Notes: a model not told the origin generated them from the letters alone. Shown: positions 1 to 9,422, counted from the stretch's first letter. The stretch: DNA of 64,000 nt from Vicingaceae bacterium (GCA_028245195.1 JAOKCF010000006.1:39191-103190), one strand, 5' to 3'. Numbers and translations: made by a program.

Positions 1-384
1 AAACCTTATAAGTCAGTTTTGTATGCGCTAAAAAATGGGGTAGATATAGAAAATATGACCTTTAGTAGTGATGGAAATGCAGGCCTAGAGAAGCTGGATG
101 AAAACGGAAAAATGATTGGGTTTAGAAAAGCTCCAATAGATCAGAATTTTGGTCAAGTAGTTGAATTGGTGAAGAACAGTGAGGTTTCCATTTCAGATGC
201 ATTCAAAATAATAACGACGAATCCTGCTAAAAATTTAGGATTAAAAAATAAAGGACGTATAAAAGTTGGCTACGACGCTGATTTTTGTTGTCTTACAGAT
301 GACCTCAAACTTTCAGACGTTTTCGCAAAAGGAAAGCAGATGATGGAAAACTTCAATGTAATTGTTAAAGACAGTTTCTCATGA
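1..384 (+). CDS. iadA: Isoaspartyl dipeptidase (beta-aspartyl peptidase), C-terminal part
   Basis: The reading frame is open from the first base, so the gene starts upstream of the window; the 127 codons seen are about the last third of a roughly 390-residue amidohydrolase. The metal-site motif SSDGN, followed by the family's C-terminal pattern of NPAKNLGL and GRIKVGYDADFCCL, matches the amidohydrolase fold and fits IadA best. IadA removes N-terminal isoaspartyl residues from damaged peptides. The stop overlaps the next start by 4 bases (ATGA), so it is translationally coupled to the porin downstream, in a run with an M14 carboxypeptidase. A dihydroorotase- or adenine-deaminase-like amidohydrolase is the alternative. 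Confidence 0.72.
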   Translation, partial: KPYKSVLYALKNGVDIENMTFSSDGNAGLEKLDENGKMIGFRKAPIDQNFGQVVELVKNSEVSISDAFKIITTNPAKNLGLKNKGRIKVGYDADFCCLTDDLKLSDVFAKGKQMMENFNVIVKDSFS

Positions 385-1742
385 AAAATACTCAAGGCAC
401 CTCGAATCAGCTTCAGGTATTAGCTTCCTTAATGGTTGTTTTGTTATTCAGTTTTGTAGAGCTACTTGCACAAAATCCAAAATTGAACAAATACACTTTT
501 GCAGAAGGGTTAACTTTCTCAGGAAATAACGATTACTCGATGAACCTGCGAGGTTATGTTCAACCTTTTATGGAAATAAAAAACTCAACTGGGAATGATG
601 TAGACGATAACTTAACACGTTTTCGATTGCGAAGATTTCGTTTGAGGTTAACAGGAGATGCTAAAAAATATAAAATTGACTACCGTTTTCAAGTTGATTT
701 AAGTGGTACTGGTGAAGTTGGTGATGACCAATCGACAGCGCCCATACTAGACGCCTGGATTCGATATAGTATAACAAAACGAACTCGCATTACCTTCGGA
801 CAGCGAGCAACTCCAACTGATAACCGAGAATTATACATGGGTTCACATACGTTACAATTGGTGGAAAGAAGTCGATTAACATCTGCTTTTGCCAGCATTC
901 GTGAGTTTGGGGTATTTATAGAAGGTTCCTATAAGTTAGGATCAACTGCCTATATTAAACCATCTTTGGCAGTAACAAACGGTGACGGTCTTAATGCATT
1001 TGACCGTGATTATGGAGGATTAAAGTATGGTGGTAGATTAGACTTCTTACCATTCGGATTATTTACTCGTTTTGGTCAGTTTCGCCAAGTAGATATGGTG
1101 CGTGAAAACTCGCCGAAATTAGTTATTGGTGCGAATTATAGTCTAAATCAGGGAATGACCAGCAGAAGAGGTAGAGATGGAGGACGCTTTGTTTATATCA
1201 ATGATGAGAATAATAATGGTCAATTTGATAAAGGAGAAGGTAGATTACCCGATTATACCAAATATGGAATTGATTTCCTTTTTAAATATAAAGGATTCTT
1301 GGTACTTGGAGAGTTTGTTCAATCTCTTGCTAGCGTGGCAAGTGATATTAACTTGAGAAGTGATGCCTACGGACCGGACTTTTCAGTTTTTACTTCCAAC
1401 TTTAGGGGAGGAGCAGAAGAAGATTACGTTAGATCTCAGATGATGCTAGGTAAGGCGTTTAATATACAAGCAGGCTATATCTTTAAAAATCTATGGTCTG
1501 TAGATGGTCGTTACACTTATATTGATGCGGAGGAACATTCATTTTTATCAAATGGCACCTTTTACAATCGTCCTGAATATTATACCGTTGGAGTATCGAA
1601 ATACTTTGACAGAAATTATGGAATGAAAATTCAGGGTTCCTTCACTTACGTTGATGCTGATGGAGGTATTAATGATTTCAGCGGTAATACCATTGGAGGA
1701 GATGAATGGATTGCTCGAATTATAACTTCATTAGCTTTTTAA
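381..1742 (+). CDS. OprP/OprO-type outer membrane porin
   Basis: A 453-residue protein with a signal peptide (hydrophobic core about residues 12-28, cleavage near LLAQ). The mature part has alternating beta-strand composition, many aromatic girdle residues and the run LDAWIRYSITKRTRITFGQR followed by NRE and REFG, as in the phosphate-selective porin O/P family. It should form an outer-membrane channel for small solutes. Substrate cannot be read from sequence; in Bacteroidota most members are simply general or unknown-substrate porins. It overlaps the preceding peptidase by 4 bases and the M14 peptidase follows after 1 base. A paralogue with the same LDAW, FGQ, NRE and REFG landmarks lies at 3288-4541. 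Confidence 0.85.
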   Translation: MKNTQGTSNQLQVLASLMVVLLFSFVELLAQNPKLNKYTFAEGLTFSGNNDYSMNLRGYVQPFMEIKNSTGNDVDDNLTRFRLRRFRLRLTGDAKKYKIDYRFQVDLSGTGEVGDDQSTAPILDAWIRYSITKRTRITFGQRATPTDNRELYMGSHTLQLVERSRLTSAFASIREFGVFIEGSYKLGSTAYIKPSLAVTNGDGLNAFDRDYGGLKYGGRLDFLPFGLFTRFGQFRQVDMVRENSPKLVIGANYSLNQGMTSRRGRDGGRFVYINDENNNGQFDKGEGRLPDYTKYGIDFLFKYKGFLVLGEFVQSLASVASDINLRSDAYGPDFSVFTSNFRGGAEEDYVRSQMMLGKAFNIQAGYIFKNLWSVDGRYTYIDAEEHSFLSNGTFYNRPEYYTVGVSKYFDRNYGMKIQGSFTYVDADGGINDFSGNTIGGDEWIARIITSLAF

Positions 1743-1743
1743 G

Positions 1744-3291
1744 ATGTTCAGAATAGCACTTTTTCTTTTGATTTTTATTGCATTCACTTGCAAGGCGCAG
1801 ATGAGTCCACAATCTAAAAAAGTAACTGAGAAGTTTTTCCAGGATGCAGATATTACCATCAACACGCCTGCTTTTCAAAAAAAGAAAGGATATACCAGCT
1901 ATGAAGAATTGATGGAATATTTGAATTCGCAAATTAGCAAGCATCCAAATTTGATGAGCATGAGCTTTATTGGAACGAGCCAAAGAGGCAAAGAAATTCC
2001 AATGGTTCATTTAAACAGGGAAAATGAAAATACCGAAAAGGTGAAAGTCTGGATTCAAGGTGGATTGCACGGTAATGAAATGGGTAGTCCAGAAAGTGTG
2101 TTGTATTTGATTGATCAACTTCTAAATAATGCTGAGTATGCTTACCTGCTAGATAAAATAGAACTAAAAATGATTCCAATGGCCAACATTGATGGCTACG
2201 AGAAGGAGAATAGATATGCCGCTAACGGGTTGGATTTAAACCGTGACCAAATAAAATTGAACATTAAGGAGAGTGTATTTTTAAAACAAGCCTTTAGTGA
2301 TTTTGGTGCTGAGGTAGCTCTTGATTTACACGAATACAAACCCTATAGAAAGGACTACACTGCTTTAAGTACTTACGGAATTGCCTCAATATATGATGCA
2401 ATGTTTCTGTACACCGGAAATTTGAATGTGCCAGATAACCTTAGAAATTATACAAAAGACCGATTTGTTATTCCTGCTAAGAAAGTATTAGACGAACACC
2501 AGCTTTTGCATCATGACTATATAAGCACAGTCAAACATTTAGGTGACATCCACTTCAACCAAGGATCAGAAAGTTCTCGTTCCAGTGCAACTTCGTACGC
2601 ACTAACAGGCTGTGTCTCTACTTTGTTGGAAATAAGAGGCGTCGGAATTGGGCGGACTTCTTTTAAAAGAAGAATTCAAACTACTTTCCTTATTTCAATG
2701 TCTTATTTAAAAACGGCCTATAACAACTCTGAAGAATTGAAAGCTGAAATAGCGAAGGCTAAAAAGACGCAGGTTAATGCAGCACTAGAGACAAAAAGGA
2801 ACGTCTACAAAGACACAATTATAACCATTGACCTAGATAAAAATGAGGCTATCGATTTTGAGGTGACCATTCGAGACGCATTGCAATTACAATTATTAAA
2901 GGAACGAACAAGACCTTTTGCGTATTTCATTTTACCGGAAGAAAAGGCAATTACAGAGCGGCTAAAAATTCTTGGGTTAGAGTTATCACTTTTAGATGAA
3001 GAAAAGGAATTTGAGGTGGAGAGTTACACGGTTACCGAATATGAGAGAGAAGCGAAAAAATATGAAGGCGTGAATCGGCAAACGATAAGCACTGAGGTGA
3101 AAACTATCAAAAAGAGCTTTCCGAAAGGAACAGTGGTTGTTAAAATGGATCAATCCAAAGCCAATATGGCAATGGAAGTTTTAGAGCCAGAGGTAAAAAA
3201 TAGCTTTATCACTTTCGAGGTTATTGAAACCGCAAAAGGAGCTGTGCTTCCAATATATAGACTAATAAAAACAGATACTTCATTAAGATGA
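1744..3291 (+). CDS. M14-family zinc carboxypeptidase, exported
   Basis: A 515-residue peptidase with an N-terminal signal peptide (about residues 1-19). Zinc ligands are visible as H109 and E112 in GGLHGNEMGS and H196 in LDLHEYKP; the substrate-binding pair appears as NR at 166-167 and the likely catalytic glutamate is E296 in LLEIRG. This is the M14 (carboxypeptidase A/zinc carboxypeptidase) signature. About 180 residues after the catalytic domain are unlike the core fold and may be a beta-rich accessory domain. It lies between two OprP-type porins and after an isoaspartyl dipeptidase, with near-zero gaps, suggesting periplasmic trimming of imported peptides. Its stop overlaps the next gene by 4 bases. 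Confidence 0.88.
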   Translation: MFRIALFLLIFIAFTCKAQMSPQSKKVTEKFFQDADITINTPAFQKKKGYTSYEELMEYLNSQISKHPNLMSMSFIGTSQRGKEIPMVHLNRENENTEKVKVWIQGGLHGNEMGSPESVLYLIDQLLNNAEYAYLLDKIELKMIPMANIDGYEKENRYAANGLDLNRDQIKLNIKESVFLKQAFSDFGAEVALDLHEYKPYRKDYTALSTYGIASIYDAMFLYTGNLNVPDNLRNYTKDRFVIPAKKVLDEHQLLHHDYISTVKHLGDIHFNQGSESSRSSATSYALTGCVSTLLEIRGVGIGRTSFKRRIQTTFLISMSYLKTAYNNSEELKAEIAKAKKTQVNAALETKRNVYKDTIITIDLDKNEAIDFEVTIRDALQLQLLKERTRPFAYFILPEEKAITERLKILGLELSLLDEEKEFEVESYTVTEYEREAKKYEGVNRQTISTEVKTIKKSFPKGTVVVKMDQSKANMAMEVLEPEVKNSFITFEVIETAKGAVLPIYRLIKTDTSLR

Positions 3292-4541
3292 ATACGATGA
3301 AAAGTAGATTAAAAAAGATTATTTGCTGCACTTTTATTCTGGCAACAATAAGCTTAAATGCGCAAGACGATAGCGCAGATGTTAACGTAGAAGGTAATTT
3401 TGAATTGGGCAGTGGTTTGCAATTCAGTTTTAATGAAGGAGCCTATCAGTTTAAGTTAGGTGGTATGATTCAACCTTATATCGCTTTTGATCAGGTTGGA
3501 GATGCAGATGCTGATTACTTTATGAATGCCAGACGCAGCTATTTTAATATATCAGGTAGGGCAGTGAAAGAAAAAGTGAGCTTCTTTCTGCAAACAGATT
3601 TTAGCCTTTCAGATCCTTTGTTGGATGCTTGGATTGCTGTTCATCCTACCGAGAATTTTAACATCACGTTTGGTCAGAAACAAACCATTGCCAATAACAG
3701 AGAAATGCAAGTTATGGAAACGTTTTTGCAGTTTCCCGATAGAAGTTTATTAAGCTCATCATTAAGCAATACAGGCAGAGAGTTTGGACTGTATATAGAT
3801 TATACTGTGCGCTTTGGTAACATGGCCTTGGTACCTCAAATAGCAGCCACCTCAGGTGACGGAAGAAATTCTTTCGGAGCTGATTCAAGGGATGAAGACT
3901 TGGGTGGGTTAAAATATGCAGGGCGTCTAGACTTTTATCCTCTTGGAGAATTCACGAAAGGGAACGAGAATTTAGTAGCAGATTTAATGCACGAGGAAAG
4001 TGTAAAACTAGTGCTCGGAGCAGCGGCAAGTTTTAATGATGGAGCAAGCAATGCTGTTGGTGAAGGACATGGCGAATTTTTACTATATAATCAGGAAGGG
4101 GGTCAGCAATTACCTGATTACCGACAGTTGTATGGTGATGTATTGTTGAAATACAATGGTTTTTCTGTGTTAGGTGAATATGCAATAGCAACAGCAACCA
4201 ACCTAAAGGGAACGTACACAGATCTTGCCGGAAGAAATTTACTAGCTGCAACAGATATTAGTGAATCACTGGTATTGGGATCGGCACTAAACTTACAACT
4301 AGGCTATGTAACCAAGAACGGATATGCTGCTGATGTAAGTTATTCTGCAACAGCTCCGGAGTTTGACGATAACGTTAATTCTCAATTGAGGGATATGAAT
4401 GCTGTTCGCATTGGACTTTCAAAATACTTTAAGGGCAACGATTTAAAATTGCAAACAGCCGTTTCTTCCATCACAGATAACTCAGGGCTAGAAGCTATGA
4501 CTACGTTAAGGGGAGAGTTGCTTTTGCAGTTGATTTTTTAG
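3288..4541 (+). CDS. OprP/OprO-type outer membrane porin (second copy)
   Basis: A 417-residue protein with a signal peptide ending near LNAQ (residue 25). It aligns by eye with the porin at 381-1742: MIQPYIAFD, then ARRSYFNISG, LDAWIAVHPT, FGQK, NNRE, TGREFGLY and a C-terminal aromatic residue (LIF) typical of outer membrane barrels. The two are diverged paralogues rather than a recent duplication. Start codon overlaps the upstream peptidase stop; MNTMKS has a second possible Met 3 codons in (3297), which would not change the signal peptide. It is the last gene of the operon; the next gene is convergent after 36 bases. Confidence 0.84.
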   Translation: MNTMKSRLKKIICCTFILATISLNAQDDSADVNVEGNFELGSGLQFSFNEGAYQFKLGGMIQPYIAFDQVGDADADYFMNARRSYFNISGRAVKEKVSFFLQTDFSLSDPLLDAWIAVHPTENFNITFGQKQTIANNREMQVMETFLQFPDRSLLSSSLSNTGREFGLYIDYTVRFGNMALVPQIAATSGDGRNSFGADSRDEDLGGLKYAGRLDFYPLGEFTKGNENLVADLMHEESVKLVLGAAASFNDGASNAVGEGHGEFLLYNQEGGQQLPDYRQLYGDVLLKYNGFSVLGEYAIATATNLKGTYTDLAGRNLLAATDISESLVLGSALNLQLGYVTKNGYAADVSYSATAPEFDDNVNSQLRDMNAVRIGLSKYFKGNDLKLQTAVSSITDNSGLEAMTTLRGELLLQLIF

Positions 4542-4577
4542 AAGGACTAATAATTGCTTGAAGCGTTCATCTGGATA

Positions 4578-6245
4578 TTAAAACAACCCTGAAATTGTTC
4601 CATTGCTGTCAATTTCTATTTTTTCAGCAGAAGGAGTAACTGGTAAACCAGGCATTCTTAGCATATTCCCTGCAATGGGAATGATAAAGCCAGCTCCAGC
4701 AGCAATTTCAAACTCTCGAATGTGGATGTCGAAATTTTCAGGTCGACCAATCAGTTTCTCATTATCGCTTAAGCTTTTTTGTGTTTTAGCCATACAAATG
4801 GGTAGCTTGCTATAACCCAGGTCTTCAAATCGTTCTAATTGGCATTTTGCTTTTACAGTAAGCACCACATTCTTTGCACCGTATATAGTTCTACAAATCT
4901 TTTCAATTTTTGTTAAGGGAGCATCCTCCAAGGTGTAAGTGGGAATAAAATTCTGTTTGCAAGATGCTGCAGCAGTAACCACTTTTTCAGCTAATTCAGT
5001 GCAACCCTTTCCACCATCAGCCCAGCCATAACTTAACGCTACAGGAACTCCCATTTTTTCGCAATGTGCATATACCGCTGCTTTTTCTGCTTCCGTATCA
5101 CTGTTGAATGCATTTACAGAAACAACGACTGGTAAACCAAAACTTTGAATGCTCTCAATGTGCTTTTCCAAGTTCGGAATTCCTTTTTCTAGAGCATCTA
5201 CATTTTCTTCAGTCAATTGATTTAGCGGCTGTCCTCCATGATATTTTAGTGCGCGAATGGTTGCCACAACCACAACTGCTTTCGGTGATAGACCAGCTTT
5301 TCTACACTTTATATTTAAGAATTTTTCAGCACCTAAATCTGCAGCAAAACCAGCTTCAGTTACCACATAGTCACCTAAACTCATACCCATTTTGGTCGCA
5401 ATAATGGAATTGGTTCCTTGCGCAATATTGGCAAACGGACCTCCATGAATAATGGCCGGATTTCCTTCAAGCGTTTGTACCAAATTAGGATTAATCGCAT
5501 TTTTTAACAACACAGCAATTGCCCCTGAGGCGTTGAGGTCTCTTGCATATACAGCCTTTCCCTCAAAAGTATCTGCGACGTAAATATTGCCGCACATTTC
5601 TTGCAAGTTTTCAAGGTCTATACACAAACATAAAATGGCCATGATTTCGGAAGCAGCTGTAATATTAAAACTCGTCTCATTTGGAATTCCTCCTGCTTTT
5701 CCTCCTAATCCAGATATGATGTTTCGAAGGGAGCGATCGTTAATATCCATACAACGCTTCCAAATAACGGTTCTTGGGTCAATTCCTAAATTCCTGCTTT
5801 TACTTTGTATATTGTTGTCTATAAGTGCTGAAAGTAGGTTGTTTGCCGTACTAATCGCATGAAAATCTCCTGTAAAATGAAGGTTGATGTCGACCATGGG
5901 AATAACTTGACTCCATCCACCACCGGCAGCGCCGCCCTTCATTCCAAATACAGGGCCTAAGCTAGGTTCTCTGAGCACAACAACTGATTTTTTACCAACG
6001 TGATTTAAACCATCACTTAAGCCGATAGAAGTGGTCGTTTTTCCTTCACCAGCAGGAGTGGGAGTAATGGCGGTTACCAAAATCAGGTTACTTTGATCGA
6101 TACTTTTTTCATCGACTAAACTCAGCGGAAGTTTTGCCTTCTCATTACCGTAGTACTCCAGATTTTCTTCTTGGATATTTAGTGATTTTGCTACTTCTCT
6201 AATATGCTTGGCAGTAACTTTTTGTGCTATTTCTATATCAGTCAT
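4578..6245 (-). CDS. fhs: Formate--tetrahydrofolate ligase
   Basis: A 555-residue protein, the usual length for this enzyme, which makes 10-formyl-THF from formate, THF and ATP in one-carbon metabolism. The nucleotide-binding loop PTPAGEGKT is at residues 62-70, and FGMKGGAAGGGWSQV and ITAASEIMAILCL are the diagnostic family blocks. It is cytosolic. The window also carries folD (22813-23685), which interconverts the same folate pool, but the two are far apart. Divergent spacing to the neighbour at 6318 is 72 bases, with no riboswitch-like structure seen. Confidence 0.97.
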   Translation of the reverse strand: MTDIEIAQKVTAKHIREVAKSLNIQEENLEYYGNEKAKLPLSLVDEKSIDQSNLILVTAITPTPAGEGKTTTSIGLSDGLNHVGKKSVVVLREPSLGPVFGMKGGAAGGGWSQVIPMVDINLHFTGDFHAISTANNLLSALIDNNIQSKSRNLGIDPRTVIWKRCMDINDRSLRNIISGLGGKAGGIPNETSFNITAASEIMAILCLCIDLENLQEMCGNIYVADTFEGKAVYARDLNASGAIAVLLKNAINPNLVQTLEGNPAIIHGGPFANIAQGTNSIIATKMGMSLGDYVVTEAGFAADLGAEKFLNIKCRKAGLSPKAVVVVATIRALKYHGGQPLNQLTEENVDALEKGIPNLEKHIESIQSFGLPVVVSVNAFNSDTEAEKAAVYAHCEKMGVPVALSYGWADGGKGCTELAEKVVTAAASCKQNFIPTYTLEDAPLTKIEKICRTIYGAKNVVLTVKAKCQLERFEDLGYSKLPICMAKTQKSLSDNEKLIGRPENFDIHIREFEIAAGAGFIIPIAGNMLRMPGLPVTPSAEKIEIDSNGTISGLF

Positions 6246-6317
6246 ATCGTTTAATTTAGTTTTAAGAGTAGCTGCTAAGCATGCTATTTTTGGAGGCTTT
6301 CTAAACTTCGAAAAGAA

Positions 6318-8159
6318 TTAAATAGTTTTTGCAAAGTCTAAAAATACTTTTTTGTGCAGTTCTAGGTCCATATTAGCAGAAAGCGCAACACGTGCAATAT
6401 AATCTTTGTCACCTTCTTTGGTTGTTCCTTGAGTAGAGGTTGCAGGTATAGTCCAGTAACATCCTTTTAACTGGCCATAACTGACACAGTATTTACTTTC
6501 ATTGGGAATTTCCGAAATCATTAAACCAATTAATTTGTGATTGAGTGCTCTTTTGTAAGCCTCTTTCTCCACGTCGGTATTACCTTTTGTTGGCAAATCA
6601 ATTGAAAACACAGAAGGGGTAAATCCTTGCTTTGCCAATTCTTCCGAAACAAAATTAATTTTTGCAGCAGGTAGTGTTTGCTTTATGAAATTCACAAAAT
6701 CACGTGTATTCAAGTAGGCATCCTGAATTCTTTGATTCATGGAAGGCAATTGGTTTGCTAATATTTCATACTGAAGATCAGTAGCTTTATTATCGCAAAG
6801 CGCTAGGTGCAGTCTAATTTTCTCCATTAAAGCATTGCCTTTCTTGTTGGCTACACAATAACCTGCAGTACATTTTCCACCGCTTGGAAATTTTGACCCA
6901 CTCGTATATGAAATGGCTCTAACGTTAGACAATATATCTGTTTCTCCTAAAAAGTGCACATTCGGGCAAAAGGTTTGGTCCAATATAAAAACCGGATCTA
7001 TTGCTATTTGTCCATTTGCCGTTTTACGTTCTGCGCTTAATACATTTTTTAATGCCGTAAGGTCTGGAACTTCAACTCTTGGATTTGTTGGAATTTCTGC
7101 AATGATATAAGGTACTGCATCTTCATACGCTAATTTTGCTAAAACGGTGTCAATACTTTGAACCATGTCGTTTTCGCCATCAACAGCTAAATCAACCACT
7201 TCAACATGGTCGAGGCAGGCAGCGACTCTTCTCGCTTGGTCATTTGTTCCACCATAACAATTTGTAGGAACAATAAATTTAATAGCCTTCCCTTTATGTT
7301 TATCAAGCGCATAATGGATTAGACCCATCATGATAGCATATTGAATAGATAGTCCGCTAGAACCAACCAATCCTCCAATTTCACCTGTAATGGTATAAAT
7401 GGATTCTGAAACCAACCAATGGTTGATTAATACATTTGTATCCACTACCTCAAAAGGTGACTGATTAATTAAAGACGTTAATGCAATCAGTGAATTTGCA
7501 GGTGTCATTGCAATCGTCTCTCTTCTTCTCACATGTAGAATGTCAGAAATGTAACTTTCGTTTGACTTGCCATTTACTGCTAACACGCTTCCTAAGTTGG
7601 GAAGTAGGTTAATGTAAAAGTCAATTCCACTATTGAGATCAATTGAACCGATTTCATTTTGTTGCGAAACAAAGATGTTAGAACCGTCAAATTCTGGAAG
7701 TTGCTCAGTATTTTCAACTTTTTTAAGATTAAAGTTGTAGCCATAGACCTTGCGCACTACTTCGGCGTCAAAAAAATCGGCTAAATCTTCTGTGTAAATG
7801 ATTTGAGTGTTTTTCTTATCGAATAAATTTTTTCTTAGAATAGATAAAATAGGAACTGTAGCAGAAGAAAAGCTGATTACATTTTCTGTATTTAAGTGAT
7901 TGAGTTTTGCAATTCCCCACTCTAATAAACATGAAAGAGGATGCCCTAGTCGAATGTAATCGTAGGCAGTAGGAATTTTATTGAGTGACGATGAATCAGA
8001 ATTGTTGGCTTCATATAATTTTTCAAACTCATCTAAAAATTCAGTTTTAGCTAACTTTTCATTATAAATGTCTAATCGGTGAGTTGTTAAACCCAGCCAT
8101 CCTTTTGGCATATTGTCTACTACCGCTTTAAGGTAATCAAGCATTCTTTCGTTTTCCAT
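6318..8159 (-). CDS. Long PLP-dependent Cys/Met-metabolism-type enzyme
   Basis: 613 residues. The C-terminal two thirds follow a fold-type I PLP enzyme of the cystathionine gamma-synthase/gamma-lyase superfamily: IAEIPTNPRVEVPD, then DQTFCPN (Asp to the pyridine nitrogen), then the putative Schiff-base lysine K423 in TSGSKFPSGG. The family is normally about 380-400 residues; here about 200 extra N-terminal residues look like a degenerate second copy of the small/large domain arrangement and lack a lysine motif. Proteins of this long form are common in Bacteroidota and poorly characterised. A trans-sulfuration or sulfur amino acid lyase role is inference. Cytosolic. Confidence 0.7.
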   Translation of the reverse strand: MENERMLDYLKAVVDNMPKGWLGLTTHRLDIYNEKLAKTEFLDEFEKLYEANNSDSSSLNKIPTAYDYIRLGHPLSCLLEWGIAKLNHLNTENVISFSSATVPILSILRKNLFDKKNTQIIYTEDLADFFDAEVVRKVYGYNFNLKKVENTEQLPEFDGSNIFVSQQNEIGSIDLNSGIDFYINLLPNLGSVLAVNGKSNESYISDILHVRRRETIAMTPANSLIALTSLINQSPFEVVDTNVLINHWLVSESIYTITGEIGGLVGSSGLSIQYAIMMGLIHYALDKHKGKAIKFIVPTNCYGGTNDQARRVAACLDHVEVVDLAVDGENDMVQSIDTVLAKLAYEDAVPYIIAEIPTNPRVEVPDLTALKNVLSAERKTANGQIAIDPVFILDQTFCPNVHFLGETDILSNVRAISYTSGSKFPSGGKCTAGYCVANKKGNALMEKIRLHLALCDNKATDLQYEILANQLPSMNQRIQDAYLNTRDFVNFIKQTLPAAKINFVSEELAKQGFTPSVFSIDLPTKGNTDVEKEAYKRALNHKLIGLMISEIPNESKYCVSYGQLKGCYWTIPATSTQGTTKEGDKDYIARVALSANMDLELHKKVFLDFAKTI

Positions 8160-8214
8160 AATTTCTGTTGATAGGCCGTTAATTTACATTAATGGAATAT
8201 ATCTTCAAAGAAAT

Positions 8215-8532
8215 TTACTCCTTCAAGATTTCCTCGGCAATTTTTTGTGCGTCCTTGCAATATTGATCATCGCCTTGTAGGTTCCATTTGCCTGTTTTTT
8301 CAATGTAAAATCGAACAGTTTTCTCTACAACTTCCGAATAACCTCCATAAGATTCTAGCGTGCTTTGCACCTCTTTTATATAGTCAGCATTGCTCAACTC
8401 TTCGGTTAAAACTAATTTCCACAATCTGTTAATGCGTTTAGATTTCTCTTTATAACTTGGGCTTTCGGTTTTATAAGCCATTAAAAAAAGGGAAAGTGCT
8501 TTTGCTTCGGGTGTTGGCTTGTTTGATTTCAT
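8215..8532 (-). CDS. Small soluble protein of unknown function
   Basis: 105 residues, highly charged, mostly helical in character, no signal peptide and no membrane segment. Codon use resembles the neighbours, and it is 55 bases downstream of the divergent-orientation block, on the same strand as the PLP enzyme whose start lies at 8159, so it is upstream of that gene and could be co-transcribed. I do not recognise the family. Residues CKD near the C-terminus contain its only cysteine. It is probably real because the ORF fills the gap neatly and has a normal ATG start. Confidence 0.55.
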   Translation of the reverse strand: MKSNKPTPEAKALSLFLMAYKTESPSYKEKSKRINRLWKLVLTEELSNADYIKEVQSTLESYGGYSEVVEKTVRFYIEKTGKWNLQGDDQYCKDAQKIAEEILKE

Positions 8533-8640
8533 CTTCTTGCTATTTCTGTAAATGTAATGTTATCCAATCATTCTATTCTTATAAAAAAGTTGATTGGAGA
8601 TGAGTTGAACATATTTCCTTAGAATTTGTAAATTATATGT

Positions 8641-9063
8641 ATGAAAATCACACTAAGATCAAAAGTACCTTGCGCTCTAGAGACAGTTCAAAACAGGTTC
8701 GATGGTGAATTATTTAAATATTTACTGCTGCCTGGTGCTCAATTGATTGCGTTTGGTGGGTCAACAAAAGGAGATATTGTGCACCTTAAGTTACCGCTCG
8801 CTGGGGAATGGATTAGTGAAATAACAGAAAACGGAAAGTCTGAGGATAGTATTTACTTCATTGATGAAGGAAGAAAGTTGCCTTTTCCGTTAAAAAGCTG
8901 GAAACACAAGCACATTTTGACAGCTTCAGGAGAACATACCATTATTGAAGATAACATGAGTTTTTCTTCTGGGAATATCATTTTTGATGCTCTTATTTAC
9001 CCTGTATTACTACTTTCATTTTTACCTAGAGTATGGCAATACAAGAGCTATTTCAAGAGCTAA
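8641..9063 (+). CDS. SRPBCC/START-like ligand-binding protein
   Basis: 140 residues beginning MKITLRSKVPCALETVQNRF, the usual opening strand and helix of SRPBCC (Bet v 1-like) proteins of Bacteroidota, where the next landmark is a FDGELFKYLLLPG helix and later WKHKHIL and IEDNMSF strands. The last 20 residues hold a hydrophobic stretch (DALIYPVLLLSFLP) of the kind seen in the family's C-terminal helix. Such proteins bind small hydrophobic ligands or assist cyclase-type chemistry; no specific role can be given. It is monocistronic as far as can be seen. Confidence 0.62.
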   Translation: MKITLRSKVPCALETVQNRFDGELFKYLLLPGAQLIAFGGSTKGDIVHLKLPLAGEWISEITENGKSEDSIYFIDEGRKLPFPLKSWKHKHILTASGEHTIIEDNMSFSSGNIIFDALIYPVLLLSFLPRVWQYKSYFKS

Positions 9064-9232
9064 GATTTTTCTATTGCTTTTGAACTCTTGTTTATTTCAA
9101 AATACGCCTCTGATATAGGAGAGGGCATATGTGATTAAATGTTCAAAATAGTTAGCAAGAATTTTCTATTTCCCATGCAAATCCCTACCTTGTTTTTTCA
9201 AATAAGGCATTTGTCCTGAACAATTATATACC

Positions 9233-9422
9233 ATGATAAAGCAAACAATTACTGCACTTCTAATCTTCTTCGCTTTTGCAGTTCAAAGTCAAAATCAGCC
9301 CATTTCAGATACTACCTTAACTGCTTAAAAATATAACAGTGCTATTAAAAAGAACCCAGCTAATTAGTTATTATACCAACGGAATTTCTCCCGTATTCTT
9401 TAACCTTTTCGGCTATGGATAG
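9233..9422 (+). pseudogene. Decayed small secreted protein
   Basis: A frame opens at 9233 with MIKQTITALLIFFAFAVQSQ, a convincing signal peptide, and stops after 31 codons (TAA at 9326). Reading on in the same frame gives KYNSAIKKNPAN and a TAG, after which a different frame continues as SYYTNGISPVFFNLFGYG to a stop at 9420. The pieces join into one plausible short exported protein of about 60 residues that has taken one nonsense change and one frameshift. I do not recognise the family. It lies between the SRPBCC gene and guaA. Confidence 0.5.

Noticed and set aside
1720..2010. Antisense ORFs opposite the porin and peptidase genes
   Set aside because: They lie entirely opposite high-confidence coding genes and lack domains.
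6246..6317. Riboswitch (for example THF or PreQ1 type) upstream of fhs
   Set aside because: No conserved stems or loop motifs are visible in this short gap.
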